Position numbers and translations under genes: made by a program. Under the pieces are notes generated by a model. It was not told the origin of the DNA and did not search any database. It saw nothing but the letters and a program-made list of their open reading frames with translations. A stretch of 64,000 bases of DNA from Astropecten irregularis (lineage: Eukaryota; Echinodermata; Asteroidea; Paxillosida; Astropectinidae): assembly GCA_963971285.1 (NCBI GenBank), contig OZ020244.1, positions 24,986,001 to 25,050,000 of the forward strand. Reading direction: 5' to 3'. Below are positions 31,201 to 46,200 of this stretch, in pieces (the stretch's first letter is position 1; each line of letters opens with the position of its first letter).

Positions 31201-34200
31201 GCTGTTAAGTTGTAGTTTTCATTGATGATCATCTCAGGAGATATAATCTGCATAAAGTTGTGACCAATCACATTCACGGTCCGTCCACCCCTTTTAGGAA
31301 ATCAAAGAATGTTTATTGAACCACTTTCGCTATACTTTCAAATACAATCACTCAGAGACCATGTGCATTTTGGGTAATTTCACAGCACTGGTTGTTCTGT
31401 TACATCATGTTAACATATATTGCAAATATCCAGCTATTAAAGGTAATATCATACTTATAATTTTTGTGAAAGAAATGTAGATTCATATGCAAAATTATCA
31501 AGGAAGATACAGTAACAGTCATCTGCGACATTTTCAGTCCCATACAGTGCCCACTTTTCGAGAAAACAGTGAAAAATGCCCACAATATATTATAAATCTT
31601 TTCTCCATTATTTTTTATTTTTAAAAGATCAAAAAATGTTTGGCCATGGGTTTTACTCTTTTCTGGATAAATACAGCATTTCAGGAAGAAAGATTTCAAC
31701 AGTATGTTTCTACCATCACCATCTTTATACGCTGAGTTATAGTTAAATCTGTGAAGATTGTACCTTTAGTATCTTTTACCTGAAAGTACCTTTAAGCAAA
31801 CTATAGCCAGATATCAATTAGAACCAATAAACATCAAATACAGAGTTCGCTGGTATAAGCATGTTTCTGTCGAGGAAGTATTTCCATGCTTAGTAAATTG
31901 TTGTGCTGTTAAGCAGCTGTATGAAAATGGCCCCTGACCACATCATGCATCAGAGACAATGAGGATCAAACTCACGATTCAATACTCTTGCTGGGATTGA
32001 TGTCGGTGACGTTGGGGTTGGGCTGGAAGGTAAAGAACCCTGTTGAGCTTCTGACGGCGCCATCAAATATCACCGAGAGGAGACCAGCGTAGCCCTCGCT
32101 GGAATTACTGGTGCGACACTCAATGCTGGTACTGCTTATGCTACGATTAGAATAAAAAGGCAAGATACATACAATCTTAGCAACAAGATACAGTACTGTG
32201 TAGACTGATATGAAGACATGTTTCCCTAGCCAACCATAGGGGTCGATTTCACGAAGCCCTACAATCGATCATGAATTGAGTTACGAAGGATAACCCATTG
32301 TAGATGTCTTATCCTTTGTAGGGCTGCAATGCATCATAAGTCCTACGACTGATAGTAAATTATGATGAGTTTGGTGAAATGGACCCCAAGATGATGAATG
32401 TCCATGCATAGGCCTACTCTAGAATAAAAAAGAATCACATTTTCCAATAGCAGATGACTGGCAAAATGAACCTTCTCTTGAATAAGTGCAGCTTTTGATC
32501 TTTTTATTAAATAAGGGAACATAAAGTCATCCACATGCTCATCACTGACTTTTACATGACAAGTATTATTATATATAAGTTTGCAATGGACTTTCATCTA
32601 CTCTACAGATCCTGAAATGTTAAAGGTAATATATATCATACTTTGATTTTTGTCAAAGAAATGTAGATTCATGGGCAACATTTCAAGGAGGATACAGTAG
32701 CAGTCATTCTGTGAAAATTTCCAGTCCCATACGTTGCACAAAACCTTTTGACAATCTTTTCACCATTACTTGTTTTTGGTTATTGGTTTTACTATTTAAT
32801 GGATAAATACAGCATTTCAGGTAGACAAATTTTAATACACATGTAGTATGTTTCTACCACCACCATTTTTATACCCTGTTATAGGTAAATCTGTGAAGAT
32901 TTCTGTTTCGGTATGCTACCAAAAGCACCATGGACAATGTTTATGTTTGGCAAGAAAATCCTTGCCTAGCATCTGTGACAGAGCTGAAAAATCAATTATT
33001 AAAATTGGTCTCTTCGGTAATTACTCAGATTTGGATGGATGATCTCAGTACCATTTTTGTTTCTGTTCTAATTCTTTCTTTCTTTTCAATCAGGTGTTCA
33101 ATTCAGGATCAAGCAAGAAACTTACTAGTCTGAGTATCACCCATTCTATCTTCGTACGTGCCACACTACGTACGAACGTCTGATACATATGTGCATGCAA
33201 ACATCAGCCAATCAGATCTGTTTTGGATTGTGACGGAGGCCGAGGATGTTCATTGGTCAAAACCTAGATGTCAGTGCGGTATTGGCATGCCTAATTTATC
33301 AGGAAATCTGCATGTGATAGACGCTCCCTCGCTGTATTTGGCAAGTGCGTCTATCACATAGACTAGAAACTTTCAAGCCCCAGGTAAGAAGCCTTTGATT
33401 GGGTTATTCCTTTGGTCCTTACCTAGTCCTGTTCACATCACAAGATATGTTGGGTTCAATCACTGCCCTGATGTCTCTGCCTGTATTCAGGTCTGTTCCT
33501 AACACTGTCAGCAATGTACCGCCGGCTTCAGGACCGATGACGGGACTGAAAGTAGTAATCATGGGATCCTTCCCCGAGAAAACACAAACAAACAAATAAA
33601 ACATATAAAGTATTAATATTAAACATATTAAGTCGTTGAAAAGTGAACAAAGAAAAATTGGCTGGAGCGGGATTCGAACCGGCGACCTCCAGTCAATTTT
33701 TCTTTGTTCACTTTTCAATGACTTAAAACTCAGTCCGTTTCTCTTGTGGTTATTTCACATATAATTATATTAATTAAAAAGCCGTATCCTCTTTGAGTGA
33801 TCGCCCATGTACCATTCCCAGGTTGCAGCATTATTGCGTGTATCATTGAAATGATCCCTGGGGTGTGGCGGTGTGTGCATGGTTTCATGACTTCTGACTG
33901 CCAAACGAACAAAGATAGTTGACTATTGGGGTCATGCACCACCAAAGTAGGGCTGGATGGCTCAGTTGGTAGAGCGCCTGTACGGTATTCAGGAGGTCGG
34001 CGGTTTGAAACCCGCTCCAGTCAATTTTTCTTTGTTCACTTTTCAATGACTTAAAACTCAGTCAGTTTCCCTTATGGTTATTTCACATAATTATAGTTTT
34101 TTTATATAGTTTTATATTTAACTCTATGGGTAACAACTGGTCTACATAGCATTGATGATGTAGACAAGATGATTTTCCTCTGGACAATAAAAATGAAATG

Positions 34201-37200
34201 AAATGAAAAGAAATGAAATGAGTTTGTGCTAAAATTGTGTACACAAAATCCCACAGGTTGGCTGTTTGCATATGGACGTTTGACTGTTCAATATATACCT
34301 TGTATGTGAATACCACATTCCCAGTACTGCTCATGTCATCGGCATTGTTAACAGTGGCCACAGAGACAGTTATAAGTTGCCCATCGCTAAGGCCCATGGA
34401 TGCTGTCCTGCAACGAACGCTGAAACAAAACGCAAACAACTGATCACCTAAAGTAATTGGTTTTGCGGTTACAGATCAATCAGTGGGAGCATGCACCGTG
34501 AGCGGTACTCCTTCTGCCTTCTGATAACCATCCCCCAGGCAGCCAAAATAACAATCCATCTGATGAAACCATATGTGTCATGCTGAAGCTCTGTTTTCTT
34601 TTCCAAAACCAGAGAATCTACTTCTGAACCACAGCCAAAAGCCTCTCTTTTGATCCCCGTAATTTTATAATGGATTCACGAAATGGAGCCAGAGCCAAAG
34701 CCTGAGTCGAGGTTTGAAAAAGGCCCCATACACAGGTGCTCCAAACATCCACCTACAATACTGCTGTTTACATAATGCTTGCAATGGACAAGGCTTTTAA
34801 AATCAAGCTAGGCCAGCAGCATACCTGCGTCCGGTCACATACTGGTCTTCCAGACCGGTCAAGTCACAGGCTTGCTGACCGACCATCACGCTGCGGACAT
34901 CTTGGAATCGCCGTCCGATGTTGGTCCCTGTGATTTCAATGACCGTGTTGCCTTCTATCGGTCCAGTTGTTGGGTCCACCTGCCAAGTTTTCATGTAAAA
35001 TTCAAAAGGGGAGATTTCTTCTATAAACATCATGGACCAATTTCAAGGCCCTGCTTAGCACAAAAATATGGTAACCATGAAATTTCTTGTCTTAATAAAA
35101 AACAGGATTGACAACCAAAGTTCAATGTGTATCACTTGTGATTGTTCTTTGGCTGTTGTTTGCCGACCAAATATCAAATGGAAATTTTGACCTGACTCAA
35201 AGGCAGTAAAGGAGTCATGCTACATGCATGATGATCACAAACTGGAAGGGGTCAATTTCACGAAGCCCTACGATCGACAGTAACTCGAGTTACAAAGGAT
35301 AACCCATTGTACCCTACGTAGGACTGCAACGCATCACAAGTCCTGCGATTGATAGTAACTTACGATGAGTTTGGTGAAATTTACAACTGGTGCCATAAGA
35401 CCTTTTCACACTATCTCCTTTTCAATCCGTGTTGAAACTAACCCAAATCCGCCCGGTTCAGCCCGGCAAGTTTTTGAACCGGATCAAAGAGACGCAACAT
35501 TCACACTACGTTTATGGTGAACTGGCTCTTACTACACAGATCATGGCGAAAAATGCTGTTTTGGAACCGGTTAAGATTTTCAACCCTGGTCCCTGGGTTG
35601 ATTTCTATCCTGTTAGGCCATCCTACCCGGGTTGGCTTGGGGTTGAAACTTTTCAAGAGTGAAAAGGGTTAGAAACATCTCCGGATTCGATCTGGTTCCA
35701 ATCCCGAGATTTTGGATAATGTGAAAAGCCGTATAGCCAAGAAGACAATCCAATTACATGACTTTTGGGGTTATTTTCATTTTCCCTGACTTCTCATAAC
35801 TCAGAAATTGTCCAGGATTTTTTTCCATGATCGTGGGAACCCAGGCTTTTATGACAGATTACCACATCAGCAAATATCTCACCTGAATAAGAGCCGGTGC
35901 TGGACAGGGGTCACTGGGGTCCAGAGCCTGACTGTCACACACGTCGTCATCTTTGAAGGCACATTGACTCCCACACCATCGACAATCAAATTCAGGCCTT
36001 GTTGTGACATCAGATAGACACTGACTACAGTCACTGCGATCCACCGAGCATTTGTAAAGTGTAACTGGGCCGGCGAGAAAAAGATGGATGGATTATTTGA
36101 CTGATCTTCTTTGCTTTTTTTCTTTTTTTTAAAGAAATGTTATTATTATTATTATTCATGAATATTAATGATTTTAGTTGGGAGATAGATAATAAGTAAA
36201 TCAGGCTTGCCCTTCACCGACGTGGATGAGGCAAGCCTAATTGGAGACTTTGGAATCAACAGCGCACACGCACGCAATTGTGAGCATGCATGCGTTGTTT
36301 TGCGCCTGCGCTGTTGTGCGTGCGCGTGCGCTGTTGACTTGAAGACAGGTTCTCCAAAGTCTCCCATTTGCACATTATCTATCTCCTAACCAAAATCATT
36401 CATATTCATGATTAATTGTGGTACCCGCTACGATATTGGATTCGATTACCCGCTGACCCCAGCTAGCTCGGTGGCCTACCGGAATGGCATGTGCACTAAG
36501 CAGGAGGTCTTGGGTTTGAATCCCACCTGAGCCAGCGCATGATTTTTTTCATATGTGCACTCAACAAGCACTGAGTATACAGTGCTCATCATCCACGTCG
36601 GTGAAGGGCAAGCCCATGCAATTTGCTTATTATTATTATTATTCAGTTGGATGTTGTATTCTGTGAGTTTTCCCACAAAGTTGTCCTCTCGGTAATAACT
36701 CAATCCTAACTGGGCCTGTAACAACCAACCTATTTGTTTGTAGACTGTAAGGCATCAGAATCCATTTGATATGTCCCTTATCTTAATAGCAATGTGGATT
36801 AATCTCTAGCCTTGAACTATCAACTTCATTGAAGCCGCCACTGCTTTGTCTTGGATCATAGTTAGCACATACATCCAAGTCCACATTGGTCACAGTACCC
36901 AAAAGCCAGGCTTCATTGATTTTAAACAGCTGTACTGTATGGAAGTTTAGAGGAAGGAAGAATTTTTAGGCCCAAAAGCCTGAGCCTGGCCAGGCTTTCC
37001 AGTGGCTGGGACCAACCAGCAGTAAAATTTCTCTCCCTAAATGGTAATGTTAAACAATTGCATCTTTTCATTTATCAATGGTATTAATGGTAGCCCTTGG
37101 TAATTAATGGCATGCAATACTGATGGTAACCATTCAGGTTTTCCAAAACACCAATGGAATGTAAAACCAACAGTAATTATCATTCCTTTGTTTTAGAACT

Positions 37201-40200
37201 GAAGGCTAACTCACCTTTGAAGGTACTGGGATCATCTAACTGTCGGTCGCCGTTCCAAGTTACGATCAAATTCACCTCCAACTCCTGCGTGTCGGCTTCA
37301 TATGTGTACTTTCAAATGATAAAGATATCAAAACGGGAAACCATTCAAAACCAAACTGATACTTGTCATACTTGTGACCAGGGATTGATTTCACCAAACT
37401 CATCGTAACTTACTATCAATCATAGGACTTGGGGTCGATTTCACTAACGCTTTGCAATCATCGCTAAAGCCCACATCCATCGCTAAACGGAGAATCGGTC
37501 ACATTCTCATATCAAGTGTGATAGCGATGATTGCAAAATACGACTTTAGTGAAATCGACCCTTGATGCAATGCAGCCCTACGTGGAATACGATGGGTTAT
37601 CTTTCGTAACTCAAGTTACGATTGATCGCAGGGCTTCGTGAAATCGACCACAGTTCCTATGAAATGAGTCTCAGGATTTAGTATCGATTCGTATCAAACA
37701 TCTTAAAGTCTACACCTCTTGTCAAAGTGTCGGTTTGGCTCCAACTCAGGATTTGACTTCATTTCATTCATTCACTTAAAAGAAACAGGGATCAAACATA
37801 GGCTTTCGGCTATGGCTTGGAAATAGACACTCTGTTTGGAATACCGGTAAGAAGGAGAAATATATGACTCCTTTTCATGCTTGAAAAAAAAAAAAACGCT
37901 TGAAACAGAAGCAACAATGTATTTGGCTAATACCTACCTATAAATGTTTTTAAGAACAAAGACTGGTATATTTCTCACCATACGGCTACCGCACCGGATG
38001 ACATTGTTGGACATTACGGTTGCAGGGCTGGTCTGCCTGGTACCCTCCACCAGCAAAGAACACTGGTAATCTTTTGTTAACTGTGGTAAAGGTACAAGGG
38101 AAGATTATTTTAAACAGTTACGGTATGAAGCAATGCATTCCTAAACTATAAACAAAACAACATGAATACATCACCTATGACTAAACCCTGTGTACAGCTG
38201 TCAGTGCATTCATTACGCTAGGTTCCCACTATCGTGCAATCCATTACGAATGCCACAATAGCGCTCCGCACTAATGACGTCACAAAATCCCCGGCTGTCA
38301 GACAAGCATTGTCTCACACGCGTAGTGTACACGGACGCGCACACCCACACACGTGCATGGTTGCAATGTTTGTCTGAGATCCGGTGCTATTTTTAGCGAA
38401 AGTGCGGAGCGCTATTGGCCATTCGTAGCTGAGAAATTTCAGAGAAATTTCATGTCTGGTTATGAGGTACCCCATAGAGTGACACAGCAAATCTTAACAA
38501 AGATCGCAGCAAATCTTTGACAGAGTATGGTGATTGTATTTTCCAGGGTGCTCCCGATCACCATGATTTGGAAGTATGATTAGTTGCGATATGGTGCGTT
38601 TTGTTGCAATCCAATACGATCTGGTTCGGATCACAATTAATGATTAATCGGTCGATCATAGAAATTGTTTAACCATCCAAAAGTTCTCTACGATCAACAT
38701 GACTGCCACGATTGACCTCAAGATCTGATTAGATCTGATAGGATAACCACGATTACTCCACGATTAAGACCACGATCTCAATCGTGCCGCGAATCGTGAT
38801 AGTGAGAACCTGGCACTAGTGATAGAAATTCAGAACCCGGAAGTATGTTGGGTAATGGACGTTGGTGGATACCAGGGCGCCACGTGAGGCATACTTGAAA
38901 ATTACAGGTCATTGAATTGACCAGACCATGCTTTTGACATTGAAAAATAAACTACAAATTTTGCAGGTCAGTGAGGTATTATGTGAAAAAGGGCATGGTT
39001 TTTATTATTTTTTTTCGGGTAAACGAATTGAAAAAATGGAACCGGGTACCATTTGTATTCGGTCAGGTTTTGGGTACCCGAGAAGTTTGCACAGCCCTTA
39101 TTGGTGATGAAAAGGGTAACATTCCTGTTGGTCAAACTTTGGTAAGTAAATGTGCAAGTATGAGACTGATGTAACCTTCAGTTTGCATTCTTTACCTGTG
39201 TGGCATTTGGCAGCATGGATGCATTGACCAGTATTTCTCTGGTCATTCCCATTGGTACCAGCTCCTCTCCTTCCTGCGGCTGCAGCTGTGGACAGAAGTC
39301 TGGTCCTTTTGCATGAGTTGCAGCAGGATTCTGCATGTTAGCCAACAATTCATAAAAAAAACACATGAACTACCTGCATGATCGATCAATAAGCGACAAT
39401 GCAATGTCTAGGGCAAACCAATGAATCTTACCATTTTAAAGTTTGTCAAAGTGCAGGGATCATTTCGCAGATAGACTGGGAGTGTGCCAGTGAATGTATT
39501 ATGAGAAATGCATTGTGGGATGGTTTGCACAAAAATTGAAAGGCAGAATGCTACCAATGGTTAAAAAAACTGAAATAAGGAGATGCTCAACAAGTCACAG
39601 GACTATTAAGAGAAACATTATACCAGGTAATAATAATAATAATAATAATTTGGGCAATTATATAGCATTCTTACACACAAGAAGGGTATCACAACGCTTT
39701 ATACATTGTTTTTTCATCCCTGGTCATCGGGCCCATTTACATTCCTGAAACAATCTCAGCTCCCTGGGGAGTATACAGCCCGCAGCTGCCTGCAAAGCAC
39801 AGAGGGTAATCAAACCACAAAGCCATCTCTACCCTCACAGGTACCCATTTATACCTGGGTAAAGAGGAGCAATGTGTGATAAAGCGTCTTGCCCAAGGAA
39901 GCAAGCACCACTAGCCCATGTCTGGATTCGAACCCACAATCTGTAGATTGACCACAAGATCTTGAGTACGACACGCCAGACCACTAGGCCACAGAACCCC
40001 ACAGTAAGAATTCCACAGAAAACAGGATCTTTATCGAAGGCTAAATGACAAGAGGACAAGAAAATGCAAGTGAAGATACACATATCTTTACTTGCATGTT
40101 CTTGTCCTCTTGTCATTTAGCCTTTGCGAAAGATCCTGCTTTAGGATCGAAACACTTCAGGCCCTTCTGACTCCAAGCAATTCTAGCTTACATTATTTCC

Positions 40201-43200
40201 ACTGATGATGGTATCTCCCTGCATACACTCAGTACTACGGTGAGTGCACAGGTTGTCATAGACACACCAGTCACAGTTCCAGTTGCTTGTAACGCATTCT
40301 GTACATCTGCAATGATCAATGATTAAATGAAGGAACATTACAAGAAGCAAAAATATGAAGCACATTTATGTTAGATAAGGACAAGGCATTGTGCGTTTCA
40401 TTGGGTAGGCATGCATCTTTTTCATAGACAACCTTATCGCCACAATACATGTGTATGACAGTAGGTATGGGGACAGTAAAGGCCCTGTCACACACTACCC
40501 ATGTGGCTCGTCGGAGCTAAACCGGAGCACAAAATTAACAGTGAGAAAATTGGTAGAGCTCTGTCAAGAAAGCACTTGAATAATTAAAGCCTGTCACACC
40601 TAGCCGATCTGACTCGCCGGAGCGATACCAGAGCACAATTTGTCGATTTACGGGGATCGTTACTAGTACAGTAGTACTACGGTTTAACATCGCTATTAAA
40701 AACGGTAGTACATCGTTAGTACATTGGCAGGACTACGGTATCACATTGGTAATAGTACGGCACACATTGAGGCCGATCCATTAACGGGCCGGTATCGGTG
40801 CTCTACTGATTAAGCCATACCGGAGTACTGCCGATGTATATCGTAGCAATACCGTTGCTCACTCCGGCAGTGCATCGGCAGACATTTTTTAACATGTTCA
40901 AAACTTTTTACCGTCGCCTGCCATTGCTAATTTGCTACTTCCATCCTTGACGATGTGCTACAGATGTGAAACCATAGTACTACCATACTACTATCAATTC
41001 CTGAAAAGCGACACATTTATGCTCCAGTATCATTCCTGCGAGTCAGATCGGCTAGGTGTGACAGGGCTTTGAGGTAAAGAACTTTTAAAGAGATCTTTTA
41101 CTCTAACACACAAACATACACTAAATGGGACAATTTACTAAGATGGACAGGCTTTGTGTTTATGTCCATAAATCATATAAAGCAGACACAAACCATTCTT
41201 CAATATTTTCCTTTATACGTTCCTTTATTTTAAATTCCTTACTAAAACAGTTTTCTGACAATTGAACATCATTTTGGGAGTCATAGGCCTATGTCGGTTC
41301 AACTTACGAGGTGTGGTGAGAGCAGTTGAAGAAGATGAACTCTGTGCTTATGAAGTTAATTTCAGACTCGGACGAGTAAATACTCAGTGTCATGGTCACA
41401 TGGTCCTCTGCAGAGACAGTGATAGAAAATATCCAACAAACATCAATATTTAGCATCTCAGTAAACCAAGAATACTGGCAGACTGTGTGCATCTCCAAGC
41501 CTCTAGTGCATTCAAAGGAATGACCCTTGTACTCTAAAGGCCTTTTCACACTACATGTCTCTCCTGTTGTTGAAACCAACCCGGATCCGCCCCGGTTAAG
41601 CCTGGCAAGTTTTAAACCAGATCGAAGAGACACAATGTTCACACTACATATATGGTGATTTATATGACATGTATCATGGCGAAAAATGCAGTTTGAAACT
41701 GGGTTGAGATTTTCAACCCTGGTCCCTGCCAGTGTTGATTTTGATCCGGTTTATAGGCCATCCTACCTGGGTTGGCTCGAGGTTGCACATTTTCAATTGC
41801 AAAAAGGGTTGAAAAACATCTCGGGGTTTGATCTGGTTCCAACCCCGAGATTTTGGATAGTGTGAAAAGCCCTTATGTTAAGGTTATACTGGCACATTGC
41901 TAGACTCAGAAACTATCTTGCTGGGAGTGGTTTAGAGGGAATGACCCTCCTACCCAAATTCCAAAACCCTCCAGAGTATTGCAGACTGAATTATACTTTT
42001 TCTATGTGGTTTTTAATCATTTTCTTGGCAATGCCTCACCCTTGTCTCTAAGATCTGTGCACTTATATTAATGGGTCATTTCATAACAAACAGCATTTAA
42101 TGTGACAAATGTGGGGGTGTTACCTGTTACAACCAGGCATGCAACTAAATTGGACTTTATAGCCAAAACAAGGAAATTCCAGTCTTTACCATTTCACTTT
42201 TCAATGGCATATAAGAGTGAAGTGAAAAAGAGGAAATCAGCTGATCCAAGGAAAAGTTGCATGCCTGTACAACAGATCCCAGATGTTGCTATTTGACATG
42301 AACATTTTATTCAAATTAACTTCAATCAATTTTTTTTTCAGTCATTCTTGCAAGACGTTCTTAGTACATAATCACACAAGGAAATACAAACATATCATGT
42401 AGGCCTATTTTCATGTTACAAAAATCATATAAAATCTGACACTGAGGTACATGTACTTAGTAGTACCTCAGAAATTTATAACTGATCCCTCATTCTTTTT
42501 CGAAGTTGCCCCTCCCATCTTACCTGGGTATGTGGTGACTGGTAGATCAGCAGTATATGGAGTACTACACTGTATCATGTTTCTGCTGGTGTTTCCGTTG
42601 GCAAGTTGGAGCTGGTTGAATTGGCAGCTGTAGCTCTGTTCATCCGGCAGGGCAGGAAGTTGCTGCACTGTCAGGGTGATCTAGGAAGGAACACATTCAG
42701 GAAATATTTTAATGACAAGAACAACGTGTGAGACTTATTAGAGCTATATTGAAAAAGAAACAAGTTGGTTAATGTTGCTTTGGTCAGAGGTACATGTTAA
42801 GAGGGCCTGATATATGTTTCAATCCTTGCAGGATCTTTCTCAAAGCCTAACTGATCAGACGGTTAAGTGCACCCTTCACATATTGTTCGCGAGCCTCGTG
42901 AAAACCACACTTAAAGAGGGTCTGCAGATCTTTCTCAAAGGCGTAATGGTCAGAGTTAGTAGGGCATGATTCTTTCGATCCTAGCAGGATCTTTCTCAAA
43001 GGCTCAATGGTCAGACGAGTTAAGAGGGTGTGATGTTTGAATCATAGCAGGATCTTTCTCAAAGGCTAAATGGCCAGAGTTAGGAGGGCCTTATGTTTCA
43101 ATCCTTGCAGGATCTTTCTCAAAGGCTAAATGGTCAGAGTTAGGAGGGCCTGATGTTTCAATCCTAGGAGGATCTTTCTCAAAGACTAAATAGTCAGAGT

Positions 43201-46200
43201 AAAGAGGGTCTGATGTTTTGATCCTTGCAGGATCTTTCTCAAAGGCTAAATGGTCAGAGTTAGGAGGGCCTGATGTTTCAATCCTTGCAGGATCTTTCTC
43301 AATGGCTAAATAGTCAGAGTTAGGAGGGTCTGATGTTTTGATCCTTGCAGGATCTTTCTCAATGGCTTAATAGTCAGAGTTAGGAGGGTCTGATGTTTCA
43401 ATCCTTGCAGGATCTTTCTCAATGGCTAAATGGTCAGAGTTAGGAGGGCCTGATGTTTCAATCATGCTAATGTATGATATTTCTTTTTCGCTGCTCACTC
43501 TAAGAAAAGGCATGCTAACCTTTCTACAGGCAACTCGTTGCTTAGAAAATGAACAGCAAAATTATTGGTTGAGTAGTATGCATGCAAAATGCAGCCTTTT
43601 ATTTCTTGCCATCTTGTGATAGTTATAGGCTACCCACATTGTATGCATACTTCTATACTAATTGGTCCCATATACAGGAAGAATTACTTGTAAGCCATTA
43701 CAGAGTGAAGGTGAAATTGGCCACCATATGTAAGTACATGATTATGACACCCCACAGAGAGTGACACCTGAAACTGATATCAATGTAATGAGGTGGAACT
43801 ACAGACTTATTACCATGGGACATGACTGTCACTTGTGGGGCTCATTTTCTTCACCTGTCTGTTGAAACATGAGGCAATTGGTACAAATTGGCTGTCAATA
43901 GCTGCAACCTGGTGCAGCTTTGTGGTTTAACTCAGGAGACCCTAACAGTTCTGGCATCCACAAAAGGTTGTTAGTTTCACTTCTCTATATGACCTTTAAG
44001 AGTAAGGGGAAAAATATATTTCTGTTTTCTTTCAAGGTGATCTCTTAAAACTTTCATGCTGTAACCCCTTTCTACCAAAAATGGGCCGAAGGCAAGGCCA
44101 ATATATGTTTAAATTCTGGGCAGAAGGAGTCAACAATGGGTCTAGAATTTGATACGTGCCATATGGAGATGGGGAAATCAGACGGCCTAGCGAGTGGTTT
44201 GATCCACTGTCAGAGATTGATGTCAGGGTTGGGAAAATTTGAAAATCTGAGAGTCCTGACATCTTTGGGTTTCGCTGCCAAATTTGCGGCAAAAGAAGAA
44301 ACGAAGAAACAAAGAAACGAAGAAATGCAGAAATACAGAGATGCAGAAATGCAGAAACGCAGAAACAAAGAAACACAGAAACGATTAAGAATCGAAGAAA
44401 CAAAGAAATGAAGAAATGACTAAACAAAGAATCAAAGAAACAAAGAAACAAAGAAATTAAGACACAAAGCAAGAACAAAATTATGAAAATAAGAAACAAA
44501 GAGACTTGAAGCTATGCATGGTGGAAATACTACAAGGTAGGTTTGCGGTGATGCCGTGTAATCTCCTCTGTGAGAGTGTGTGGTTCTGAGAAGGTTCTTC
44601 TCCCGTTCTTCTCAGAACCACACACTTCTACAGAAGAGATTACATGATGTCAACACAAACCTACCTTATTTAAGGAACAAAGAGACAAACTAATGAACAA
44701 ACACCGAAACAAATAAACCACCCCCACCCTCCAGCTGTACGGATGCATCACTGCAAAAACTTTGGCAAATCCCCAAAAGGTTTCAGCAATTAAACTCCTC
44801 ATTTTCCACGCCAGTCACCCAGCGAGCAACATACGGCACTCCGCCGGCCGTGAAGCGCATCGACAGTCAAGGGTTCACCTGAACTGCACATATGTTCAAC
44901 GGATTGATTTCATTTTGTGACAAGAATGCTGGCCTGTGATCGGCTCAGATGGTTTGAGGAGGAGGGGGGGGGGGGGGTTTAGGGAGAGATAGGCAGTGAG
45001 TGCAAGCGTAGTACATAACGAGAGCGGAGCATGTCACACAACGAGAGTTCCAATCATCACACATATGTTCCGATGAGAGCATATCTCATCACTGGCAATA
45101 GTCTTGCTCCAAAGCATCTTGATGTATTTTGCAGGCCTTGAGCTGAGGTAATTCTACCTGTCATGATGACAAGATTGTCCACGACCAAAAAAAAAATAAT
45201 AATAATAATTCCCAAAATAGACACTGATGGACTTTAAATGTGCTGCTAGTCCCTGTTATGACTTATTATAATACAGTAAGTCAAGTACATGTATGGTACT
45301 CCATGCATCTCTCAATCTCAAAGGTACATGGTAGGTATAATTATGCCAAATGCTGATCAATATCTTGTAATTAAAGGTAATATCATACTTTGGTTTTTGT
45401 CAAAGAAATGCAGATTCATGGGCAAAAATATCCAGGAAGATACAGTAACAGTCATCTGTGAAAATTTCAGTCCCATATGGTGCCCACATTTTGAGAAAAC
45501 AGTGAAAAACAGCCACACTATTTCTTACGTCTTTTCTCTTGTATTCTTGATCTTTAAAAGAACAAAAATAATTTTGGTCACTGGTTTTTACTCTTTTCTG
45601 GATAAATAAAGCATTTATGAAAGATATAGGTAAATCTGTGAAGGGTTCTGTTTCGGTATGCTACCAATCCTGTAGGCCTACTGTACCTTTAAAGGATACT
45701 TTGGTAGCATACCGAAACAGAAATGTTCACAGATTTACATATGACTTTCAGTTCATGAAGATGGTGCTGGTAGAAACATGCCATTTAAATAATATTTCAA
45801 CCTGAAATGGTGTATTTATTTTCAAATAAGTAAAACAAGGACCAAAAACAGTTTTGATCTTGGGGTATTAAAGATCAAAACCATTCTTTATGTTTTGTAA
45901 GAAAAATTGAGTCGGGTTTTTGCTATTTTCTCATGACTGTAGACTGATGTCTGAATGAGCTCAAATGTTCAAAGGTTTTATTATTTCATGTATATACTGG
46001 ATCAGACAAAGTGTGAGTGCCGTTATGTAACCTTTACCAATCATGTAATATACCTTTAAAGTGTTTTCTGCCTGAAATGCTGTATTTATCCCAAAAAAGA
46101 GTAAAACCAATTGACCAAAAACAATTTTGATCTTCGGAAGAACAAAAATTCCTGTGAAAAGATTGAAAAATACAGTGGCCGTTTTTCACTGTTTTCTAAA

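Noticed and set aside
42827-43465. CRISPR-like array
   Set aside because: The 60-bp units are contiguous with no unique spacers, and the sequence is animal DNA; it is a minisatellite.
44032-44499. 155-aa Phe/Leu/Ser-rich membrane-like ORF
   Set aside because: It is the antisense reading of the purine-rich AAAGAAAC tandem tract.
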